In this document: piece after piece, positions 1-10,800 of the stretch
Layout: every line of letters starts with the position of its first letter
How positions within the stretch are numbered: the stretch's first letter is position 1
Assembly: GCA_947846985.1 (NCBI GenBank)
Contig: CANTUZ010000011.1
Span: 30,995,589 to 31,059,588 of the forward strand
DNA: 64,000 bases
Direction: 5' to 3'
DNA from: Fratercula arctica
Lineage: Eukaryota; Chordata; Aves; Charadriiformes; Alcidae
Notes under the pieces: model-generated
Databases searched by the model: none
The model's input: the letters and a program-made list of their open reading frames with translations, nothing else
What the model was told of the DNA's origin: nothing
Translations under genes and position numbers: made by a program

Positions 1-412
1 AAAGAACAGAAAACAGGTTTTGTATCATTTAAGTACGACATTTTTATACTTGTTTTCTGAGCGATGGCCTCAAACAAGTTTTTCTGGGTTTTGTTGAGTT
101 TGTTTTGTGGTTGTTCTGTTTTTTTGTTTTTTGTTTTTTTGTTTTTTTTTTTTTTTTTTTTAAACTCCTGATAGCTTCTTATCCCAAATTACTTGCAAAA
201 GGCTGGGCAAAACACAGACTATTTTCTGAATTGTGCTATTTTTCTATTCCATTAAAGGAACATTGCTATAAAAACACTAAAGCCATATTTCCCTTCTTGA
301 GGGCTTCTTTCCATTGTGCCTCACACATTTTTTTCCCCCCTTGTCGCGGGGTCCTCTCCGTTGAAGGTGTCTCTCTGGTTAGCTATCACCTACAAAAGAC
401 ACCATCAGTATA
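1..412. other. Left flank: distal 3'UTR or intergenic; T-rich
   Basis: No gene recognised. T-rich on the plus strand, with G-interrupted runs from about 104 and a pure T20 at 142-161. In the ATXN7 sense direction this is an A20 tract that could misprime oligo-dT cDNA. Confidence 0.5.
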
Positions 413-794
413 AAAATAAGTCCACAGTAACGTTTATTTCCCCCCAGAAAACATTCGTTTGCCCAACCAATCTATTGTCAAATAGTGGCAAGATGATGTA
501 CTCCTGTAAGGAAAATCTCACAGGTTTGTAGCAAACAGTCCAGACCACCCTTAACACTGATAAGAGCAATTACGTGGCTGAACTTCATCCAGTGTCCGTT
601 TCTAGTATATTCGCTGCTACAGACATGGCTTCAGGGAAATTCCTTGTTTAAGTGACAGTCCAGTAGATTTCCACACCTGAGGACCATGGGAAGTTGGGAA
701 AACTCAAGGCATCTTGGAGTCCAGAAATCCAGATGGAGGTTTTGCTTGTAGTGAAAATTGTCCAGTTGGTTTCTCACCGTGGTGCGTTCAGCTA
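413..794 (-). other. ATXN7: ATXN7 3'UTR (proximal part, downstream end uncertain)
   Basis: Sequence following the TGA at 797-795 in the terminal exon. It has no conserved open frame. The 3' end is assumed to lie just past the AATAAA at 438-433, but human ATXN7 has a 3'UTR of several kb, so transcription may continue beyond the left edge of the window. Confidence 0.5.
433..438 (-). terminator. Candidate polyadenylation signal AATAAA
   Basis: A canonical AATAAA on the minus strand about 360 nt after the stop codon, followed within 50 nt by a GU/U-rich stretch (GATGGTGTCTTTTGTAGG) that could serve as a downstream element. A proximal site is plausible; a distal site outside the window is equally possible. 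Confidence 0.4.
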
Positions 795-812
795 TCAGGG
801 ACGTGCCTTCGG
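795..812 (-). CDS. ATXN7: ATXN7 coding exon 11, terminal peptide PKARP and stop
   Basis: The minus strand reads ...TTTTGCTTGCTCAAAAG|CCG AAG GCA CGT CCC TGA. The acceptor sits behind a pyrimidine-rich stretch and the peptide PKARP is exactly the recalled C-terminus of the main human isoform (LLHQPKARP). Joined to exon 10 (CATCAG) the frame is retained. Only 18 nt of this exon are coding; the rest is 3'UTR. Confidence 0.9.
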   Translation of the reverse strand, partial: PKARP

Positions 813-1826
813 CTTTTGAGCAAGCAAAAGAGAGAGAAGGATGAGTGAGCCAGGCTGATAGCGCAGATGCCCTTAAAAGTCATTTTCTGGATAACCAGAG
901 CCTATTTTGGGGAGAATCAGCAGACAACGCGACAGCACTAACATGCTGTGGGGCTTCCCTGAGACTTGACAATTCTCAAGCTAAAGCTCTTTAAAGTTAT
1001 AAAGGTTTCAGACATGATTTCCTTCCTTAATTCACTCTAATTATATTTCTCCTTTATTTATATTGCATAGTTGAAATAGTAACTCTAAGTTCAAAAATAA
1101 ATTCAGCCATCTGAATGCTTTTTTTTTTTTTTTGTTACAGTAAACACAACATAATCATGAAAATCTTCCTCTATGGCTGAAACTGAAAATTAAGAAACCA
1201 TTCTGAAAAAGCTCTTACTGAGCTCCTTAGCTCTCAGGTACAGATTTCAGGTTATTAGTGCCAGAGGAAACAAAAAATTTCTTGGGTTTTCAATCTCAAA
1301 AAAATCTAGTTCTAAAGTTCCATCTTCTATACTCTCCTCAAGTTGTATCAAATTATTTTTACCCCTCCAAGTGATCTGCCAAGCCAATTTGAATAGTATT
1401 AAGAATTCTGAGCTACCAGTTTCTAAATTACCTCTCATCCTAACTTATCAAGAACTTCCTCTCCCAATACACAACTTTTCCAGTGTGATTTGTTTCAAAA
1501 AAAAAAAAAAAAAAAAAAAAAAACAAAAAACCCCAAACTAATTTTTAAAATGGGATCTCACACATTCGTGAGATCCGCTTCCTCTATAGTAAATCTGTTT
1601 GCTTTACTGACTAAAAAGGTTTCCATCTTATTTATAATATTTAATCTTGTTATTACTAAGAAGTTAGCCAATGACACCTTGGGATAATAGGCTTATTTTA
1701 TCACAGTATCACAGTTCTGTTATCAGCATCGTTATGTTCCGCTTTGTAGACTGTTTATTACTGACACAGAAACAAAGAGTCAGGCTGAGACGTGCAGCTC
1801 AGTGCCCTGGCTGGCCGGCAAGATTC

Positions 1827-1869
<43 letters not shown>

Positions 1870-4800
1870 GTGAGGACAGAATTTCATCTGAGAGCAACTC
1901 ACAGGCAACATCTAAGGTACTTGGAACGTTGTATTTAAGGTTACTTTATAAAAAAGGCTACACTTTATGAGAGTATTTATAAAAATCTTGTGTAAATGTA
2001 CTATAAAAACACTCAAAGAGAAGTAAGAGGACTATCTTTTACTTGAACAGGATCCGGAATCGGCTAGCTAATAATTAAGGGAACACATGTAAGATAAGCA
2101 TGTGAAGAGGCACATTCATATTGGCTTAGGTCGAGACAAAATTTCATACCTGATGAAAAAGAGAATTGTTCATCAGTCCTTGCGTCCCTGGGATTGCACC
2201 AGTGTGTTTTGCATGAACATTGTTCACCGATGTCAATTTGGCAACTTTGTTTGATTTGCTGCTGCTGCTGCTGTTTATGCTGCTTGAACCAGGTGAGCAC
2301 TTTCTTTTCTTTCCTATTAATTTGTCAAGGGAAGTATGTGAATGTGAGAAACTGCCGTGCGAGTTTACAGTCAGCTCGCTGGACTGATGAACAAACGGCC
2401 CCAAGGAGAGCGTGGAGTCGCTGCTGTTCATCATCACACTCATCCTCTTTATGGATTCTGCAGGGCTTCCAGTCGGAGGACCCCTCCCTGATTGGTCGTG
2501 TTTGAGGCTAACGGAGTTAGCTTTGCTAGTCATACAGTTGAGGCCAATGCTGTGGGACGAAGCCGTCACCGAGGGATGATAGGAGGTCCCCGAGTTTCCA
2601 GAGTTAACCACACAGTTTTTTCTAAAGGACTCTGTGGAATGAGAAGGTGCTAGCAGTGTGGAACTGTTTTTACGCTTCTTTCCTGAGCCGCCGCTGCTAC
2701 TGACGCTGCCGGTACTGTTACAGGTGCCACTGCCAGCAGAAGATTCCTTAGGTTTAAAAGATTTGCTGGATTTCATTTTCTGAGGTTTGCTGGGCATAGG
2801 TGAAGGTACAGAGGAAAGCACTGTAGGTGTTGAAGGGGACGAAGACACTTGTCTTGATTGCATACTGCAGACAGGATCCACTGCACCCAAAGTAGCAGGA
2901 TTGGCATTTAGTGTCGTTCCATGTGATGGTACCGATTTATTATTCAGAGAGACACAGGAAGGAGATACCAACGCTGGCGAGGACATAACCGTGGTGGGTA
3001 AGAGGAAACCTGCTGCGCTGACACTGTACTGTGAAGCAGGCATCGAGTTTGTCCGATGCGGTGCACGAGCTGCTGCTGTGTTGCTAGATGCTGGAGGAAT
3101 TTTCCTGCAGGTGAACAGAAAAACACACAAAAACCTAGATAGCTACCATTCTTTGGAGCAATAAGCAGTCTAATGATGCTACATTAAAGTGATTGTATCT
3201 TGAGGCTGGTTAATGCTACTAAAATATTTTATTAAATTAATTATTGCAAAAACTGTAAAGCATGAACTATCAACCCTTGATCTGATTGATCTGAACACAA
3301 GATTCCTGTTCTTTAACTGGAATCACAGACTTCATCTGCAAATACCAAGAAGAATAAGAACCCTTTCACTTCTACTCACTTCCACATCTGTGAATTAAGA
3401 TGCTTCTCCAACATGAAGTCAAGTGCACATCGAATATGGTTCCACCGCTTGTCAAACACGTAATAACCTCTTCCAATTTGCCGACTACCAAATGTGCAAA
3501 ACTGAAAAGACAGATTTTTATTGGGGTTTTCTACTTTCCGTAACAACTCTCTGAATAACAACGCACTTCTTTACAAATAAATATTGCAAAATGAATATGC
3601 TTTTAGATGTTTAAATGAAGGATAAAAAAATATAAATTAGAATTTTTATTTCTATGGCATAACAACTGCTTTAAATTTTTCAACTTGATATATTTGGATC
3701 ATTTTCTTCCAATCTGATACTTCCATACTTATGGCCAAAAGCAGCAGTCAAATTTGAATCCCTCTGATTAAACAGGTAAGGCGTGTGTCTACAAAACCAT
3801 TATATATATGTATTTATATATGTAACACCTACTTCTGAGGAGCTATCTGCTTGTAGTTTGTTTTTTTTTTTTTTTTAAAAAAAGAGATAATTTGATATAT
3901 AGGCCAGGCAACAAAACTTGTGCTTTTATTGAGACTGACTAGCTTTGGTCAAGATTTAAATAACAACACATTACTCCTACCTTTGCTGTGATGATTGGCA
4001 TCTTGAGTAAAAAATGTGTATGCGTGTGGGAAGTCCAATAACAAAATCTCACCCAAAAGGCACTGTTTACGTGTCCTCATTCCACAACCACAGCCCTTCA
4101 GAGCCGTTACCAATTTCGCCTTTCAGTATTTTGGCATTTTAATTTCTTTTCTATTGGGAAAGTGAGCTCCAAACATATTTCTTTAGCACGTTTAACTTTG
4201 CAACTACAGGTAAACCTTCACTGCCTACTAGGCAAGAAAATATTTTCCTTAAAACCTAGGCAAAAAATTTTCACATATTCAGTAGAAAACCACCCTGAAA
4301 ATGCCCAAGTAATTTGTTTACAAGTTCAGAGCCAGCGAAAGATCAAGGTTAACTTTTACTTAAAACGTACAGCGGCTGGTTGAGGATGATGACCTGAATA
4401 ATGACAATCCAGTTTTTCAACAGGCTCTTCTTTTTCATCACATTCTCCCTCATCACTGGATAACCGAGATGCTGGCTCAGCTGCAGGCAAGGGAGGGTGC
4501 GGGGACTCGTGGACAGAAGGAGATTCGCTGGGGGCATTTCCACTGTGCTGGGCTGGACAGCCTGGAGGCCTGGGCAAGGGAAGTAGTAAAGGTGTTATTG
4601 AACTAAGTGTAGTTAAAAATTCCAAGCTTAAGTGCTTACTATTACTAACAGAAAGAAATCTACGTTAACAGATTTCTAATATTTTCCATAGTCTCATAAG
4701 ACATCTACCAAGAGGAAGGACAGGATGGTGCCCCTGAAAGAGCAGCATTGCCCAATCGTTGCTGAACCATTTTCACTGATGCAAGTCAGATTTTATTATT

Positions 4801-7800
4801 TCAAACACCAAACCCTCCTCGCTAAGAGTTACAGCTCAGCACGTTAATTGCTAATTGCAGACAGTCACCAGGCCTAGAGCAAAAATACTGCCCCGTCCAA
4901 CAGATGCATATCGCCCTTCCAAAATCCACCTGATGAAGCTATCAGTATTAATTCCATACCATTGGATCTGCAGGTTTTCCTTACCTTGGAAGACTGGGGG
5001 GGTGAGGTTTGGGTTTATTAGGTAATAAAGGCTTTGATTCTGTAAGAGTAACTCCATGAGAATTTTGGTGCAGCTCCTGGGAAGTTTTAGTAGGTGAGGG
5101 ATGTGGTTCCCTGAGAGGGGGCATCTGCTGATGATGATCCGAATGTCGAAGAAGTTCCTTTTCCCTGGTTTTGCTTTTGTGCTCAGCTAATAACACATCA
5201 AATCGTTTTCTTCGACCCTGTACAGCCCTCCGCTGGGTTAAGGAATGTGTCTGCAAAACCACGAATAAATCATTAATCCCGGGCTATTAGATTTGTGGAA
5301 ATCAAACACTCAAAACACGTGTCTGGAGCTCAAAAAGCTCATCACACTCGTGGTTTAGTAAACAAACGGAAGAATGACTTAGAAAACAAACTTTGAAATC
5401 GCTTGTGGTTGATTATTTCTCTGCCTGATACAAAATAACAAAAATCAGCAATTGAGTAAAAGGCTTCTTTCGAATTTCTTTTCAAAAAAGAAACTGCCAA
5501 AGTTCTTACAAGGTTAAGACTAGAACTGCAAACCTTTTTTTACATTGGTGTTTCAATTGCCAACTAGTGCACAACCAGAAATACCAAGTATTTACTTTCA
5601 CTTGTGAAAATATCTAACACAACAATGTTTAAAATCAGACTTTTAATGGGAGACATGAAAAACATTTATAAAAATACTTTGGTTCCTTCTATATACTATA
5701 GAAGGAACCTATTTTCCTATTCTTGATCTGTTTTTCTATTCCTTGAAAACGAATGTAATCAAATAGATATTAAGGAATGCCAAAAAAATATACAGCAGAA
5801 TCCACAGTCAGACAGAACCCAAAAGTCCTTTTGAGTGTCCTGAATGCTACACAGAGCAAGATGTATATGTATATATACACGGCACAAATTCCAGGTACAG
5901 TGAAATAGATAAATTATTTTTCTGAATTGTTAAAGTCACATACAGTATCTTTTTCTTCATACAGCAGAAAAGGTTTGACCGGGTTCATTTTAGTAGCTAA
6001 AAATTATTATTATGTAATTCAGACACAAATAGCAATTCCGAAAAATATTTTGAGTAGGTGTAACATACGGAATTGCTGAGGAATGTTTTTACTTTCTTTC
6101 TCTTTTACACTTTTGATTTGCATAGTTCTCTTGTAAAATCTTGAAGCTTTTCCTTCCTCTATTACCAAAACAATTGCCTCCCCCCTGTAATTCCAAAAGG
6201 GCAATGTGTCCAAGTTCAGCTCCTCTGGGTCGTTAGTACCGGCTTCATTTACCTTTGTTCTGTAGGTGGTTTATTTACCAGATGCTTCCTCTACCTGCAG
6301 TTTCGCTGCTTTGCAGGAAAGCAGCTAAATATTACACAATTGCAGGGGATCTGGATTTTTGGTTCCTCGGGACTAAGCAATACTTCTCTGTCCCCCAAGA
6401 CTTTTGAGCCAGAGGAAACATTTCATCTGACTGAAAAGTTTTTATGGCTTGTTTAATTTAGAGAGCGACCTCTAGGCATAATCCGTGGCTTTTTCAGAAG
6501 ACTCATTTCTGAGTTGGCCATATTTACACAAATACCTCCTAAGTATCTGCTTCAGATTCTGCTGGGGGGAAAGCAGGGGATGTGAGAGGGGAGGAGCTTT
6601 ATTTATTGAAATCCTGCATAAACAAATAATACTTTTAATGCTTATGAGGAATTTTAAAACTCATGATCTATGACCCAAAGGTTTTCCCTAAAAAGAACAA
6701 CACGTTGGCCCCCTACTACCTACATGAAGAGTAACATCATCTGTCCCATGTCAACATCCATGTTTAAAAGGTTTATACAAAAATACAAATCTCCAGGTTA
6801 CTTTAAGAAATATGTTTTTGAAAAAATAATTAACAACTTTGAAAACAATCCCTTCTTGGTTCTGGGCAACATGTTTTGAAACGTACCATTTACAGTGGTA
6901 ATTACTACCAGCAAAAATTTGTCATTTTCTGTTTTCTATCATATTCCTCAGGAAAATGAATTAAAACTTCACACAATCTTATTCTGATTAAGATATCTTA
7001 CCTTGCATGTCAAAGACCTAGTACAAGGTTTCCTGGTTTCCACATCAATGACACCACAGTATATATCAGGATCAAATTCTCTCTCTGTCAAAGGCACACA
7101 GCATTGAAAAGTTATCAAAAGACATCCTGAAATACTAACGTTTATTTTCATTATAAAAATTAACTATTTCAGAAACTGTTTTCAAATGTAACACAGGCAG
7201 GCATACAAATAAAAATGCACAATAAAATTGTACAAATTAAATTTTCTGCACTCTCAGCAAGTTTACAGCGTGCTGAAACACAGATCTTAAGTCTACCAAC
7301 TGAATAGAGAAATTTACAGCCCTAAGGGACCCCAAAGGAGGAGCAGATCCTGCACGTTAGGATTAGAGGTCACCATCAATGGGAATTGTGACAAACAAAT
7401 GGGGGTTTCTTTGTTGTTGGTTTTGGTGTTAAGACCTTTTCTACCATTCTACTAACACTCAAAGTTATTGTGTTTTAAAATTGTGAAGAGCAGACTGGGT
7501 TTACATTTTTGAGTTTATGAGGTGTTAGTTGTTCCTTTTTCTATGTGTATTTGGACCTTCCATATGGTAAGAAAGGAAAGAAAAATCGTTAAAGGTAGTA
7601 GAAGTACGTACTTTTAAAACTAAGAACTAACAGACCTTTGACGTCTGCATGGTTTTTGAAAGCGATAGCCCCATTTCAAATTGTTTGCATCCTTTAAGAG
7701 TATGTCAAGTTATAGATCTAAATTCTAATACTTGTAATTAGGTACGTTTTATGTAACAGTGTTATATAAGTGTTCAATTTACTTCTGAAACTTTTTTCTA

Positions 7801-10800
7801 TATATTCTATGTAGATACACTACTAAGAGGAATACAGCAAATAATAGTTAAAAACAATTACCTGACAATCTTTTATGTAAAAATTTCCTATTATTTGTAT
7901 TTTCTTCAGGTTTCTTTTCCAAAAATGGAGGCACAGAGAGAAGACCTTTACCATTCAGTATCTGTCCAGGGGAAGGCAAGGGTGGCTTTGGTATTGAGGG
8001 ACAATTAAGGCCAGTCTTTATTGAGGAACTCACAGTAGTAGAACAAGTTGGACCAACAGCAGCTTTCAGTTGGGCACCATCTATCTTTGGATGAATCTTT
8101 TCCACTTTGACAGATGGAGTCATACTATTATTTATGAAAAACAAAGTGGGGAAAATTGAAAATTATAGTAGTAAATTATTAAAAAAGTACTTAAAATATG
8201 TTATTACTTAACAATACGCTGATCTATTCACAACGCAAATAAGCGTAGACCTTCCTTCTTTATTCCCAGTTTTCTTATCCTTATCTTTTTTATTTTCACA
8301 TTTTTATGATGTCTCTTCTGTCCTTTTTTCCCCATTTCCTTGTTAAGTATTTCAGGGAGTCATCAGGGACTTCAGAAACTGTTATTTGGATTTACGGATA
8401 CAGCACACCACCAAAGCAACTGGAACAGGCCTGTTATGTCCAGTGAGAAATGTCCCGTTCTGTGACAGTAAATTACATTATCAGGTCTGCAACCTCACGT
8501 GTGCAGGTCAAAAGTCACCTGAATTAGAGCTAAAACTCCCTTATAATCAAAGTATGTTGATTAGATGAAAGAATTAAGAGCCCCTAGTACAACGACCTTT
8601 ATCATAGTTGATTTAAGATGCAGCTTTGCAAGAGTTCTTGTTCAACACAGTCCTGAGTATTATCTATAATCTTAGACTAGGCTGCTGGAAAAGATCTGGA
8701 GGAGTTTACCGTGATTATCTCTTAAACCAAAAACCCTCTGAAACAAAAGGAAATTCTACTGATACAGCAGTGTCTATGCAAGTAATAACATTTCATTCTT
8801 TGTCAAAACGCATACTCACATTTTATCATGGGGAACTTTGCTATGCTGTACCGAATGCATTAACCTGTTGTTTCCGCTGATCTGCAGCTTGTCTTTGGGT
8901 GATTTCAACAACTTGGAATTTGATGATGGTGCACTAGTACCTCCACTGGATGAACGATTGCTCCCACTTCCACTGCTACCTTTGTTTTTTGAAGGGAAAG
9001 ATGAAATGAGGGAAAATACTGAAGAGGAGGGAGGAGTCAAAGGTGGCTTGCTGGAGGAGCTGTGTCTTCTTTCTGAAAAGGAGGGAAAAAAGGCGTGTTC
9101 AAGCTCCCATAGAGAAACAGTTCTTAAATGCTTCCATGTTGTCATTTATTCCATTAACATTTTTCCTTTATTGGCTTGGGAGGTCCCCTGCCACACACAG
9201 AGCATAGAGGATTCAAGCCTCGCTGTAATCCATGGGGCTCCACTCATTGCTGGTCCCGAGCCGGTTACAGGAGTCTCTCTTAACTTTGGGAGCCACATTC
9301 CCCAGTCACTAAAGCTTAGCTTTTAATAACGCTCCCCACTCTCTCTCCGTCTTAAAGAACAAGAAAATGAGAATCAGACCTAGACCTCAGACACACAAAG
9401 CAGAGAGACCCCTATCTTCAGGCCAAGGAAGCTTCAATATCACATTTCTTCAAAGGCGAACAATTCTCTGCATGTCTCCTAAGGGTCAAAATTATATCGG
9501 AGCCAACATTTTAACTTTCATTTCATGACAACCTTTTGGTATGGTCCAATAGACCTTCAGTGCGGAAAGACCCTGAGAACAGCAGGTCAAGTATTGATCT
9601 ACATTGGGTTTTGGGGTGTTGTAGTCTTTGTTTTGACTTTTTTTTCTTCTTATTAATTCTATAGGATTTCTATTTAGGAACAACGTCAAAAGGAGCAACA
9701 GATATTCTTCTACAAAAAAAAATCTGAACGTTTGAATTAAGAGTGATCGGGTTCCATCAACGAAATGTGTTGGAAAAGAAACTATTTAATTAACATTAAA
9801 CCATTAACATTAATATATTGCTGGCACTGTTTCAGTTTAAATGGTATATATTATACAGGTAGTTCTTTGGAACAATGAATTCTCAGTCACAAAACACCTG
9901 ACAGCTTCAGGGAGTACCCAGCTCTGCCTACACACAGACACATTAATTGACCACTTGCTTGACTGATACTTGGACACCTGTGATTCCTCGATGATCTGTG
10001 TAATCCACACCTGCTTAAGGGACATGTCTGGCAATCAACTATATGCAAACCACAGATCTAAGAGAGAACCAAGAATTAGCAGGTCTGTCATGGAATGGAA
10101 AGGCACCTTCCTCCTCCACAGTGGTAACACCTCTTTCTCAGTCAAGTATTGTTAAAAGTGCCCAAATCCACCACCCATCAATCCCAGGATCGGCTTACAG
10201 ATTTTTTACTTAAGTTTACTTAAACTGCCAAAGAAGCAGGCTACTCATGAACTTGCAACGACGACAGCCAAGAGTGAAAGTCAAGTCCAGTGCAATCTGT
10301 ACAGAAATCTGTAACACTCTGGAAAATGTAAATTCATACATTCGTGTTCTGCTTATATGATCCATTTTCCCCCAAATACAGCAATTGTACGCCACTCAGA
10401 CAATGACCAACCAGGACTCCATCGGCATCTGGAAGCCATGGAACACGACAACACCAACCCTGCACCAATGTCCTTGGGGGCATCACCCGCTGCAGGACCG
10501 TAACAGAGCGCAAGAGCAATAGCCGGGGGAAAAAGTCAAGCTGCTCCAGCAGTGCAAGAGGAGGACAGAGGAATCAAACACCTGGCAAGCTGATTTCTTA
10601 AGAGGTGGGGAAGCAGCATTTTAGATATGTTCGTTAGCTCAGGGGGGGGAAAATAAAATGAAAAAGCAGAGAGCTTAGATGAGGAACCTCTCGTCAAGAA
10701 ACAATCTCCAAGACTGAACCGAGTGATGTGTGTTTCTCTATTTAACTGCAAAATGGATGCAAACTACCTAACGAACCTCCTGCAAATGAGTCATCACTTC

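Larger units (their letters stand above)
813..2149 (-). other. ATXN7 intron 10 (may also act as an alternative terminal exon)
   Basis: 1337 nt, GTATGA..CTCAAAAG. In the sense strand it contains an A37 tract (plus-strand T37, 1829-1865), a T27 tract (1497-1523 as A27 on plus) and AATAAA hexamers at 1759-1754 and 1058-1053. Retention would end translation after one extra residue. Confidence 0.8.

Noticed and set aside
1490..1970. Small frames around the A27/T37 tracts
   Set aside because: Poly-Lys and poly-Phe from homopolymers within intron 10.
2064..2300. 78-codon minus-strand frame with a run of six Gln (KQQQQQQIK)
   Set aside because: It is the +1 reading of the AGC repeat in exon 10; the real frame is polyserine.
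2787..3164. 125-codon plus-strand open frame
   Set aside because: Antisense of ATXN7 exon 10.
4356..4370. Extending exon 8 to the downstream GTAAAA donor
   Set aside because: It would leave two extra bases and break the frame into exon 9; GTACGT at 4370 keeps the frame and matches human.
8838..9326. 162-codon plus-strand open frame
   Set aside because: Antisense shadow of ATXN7 exon 4 extended into the intron; no domain and no start context.
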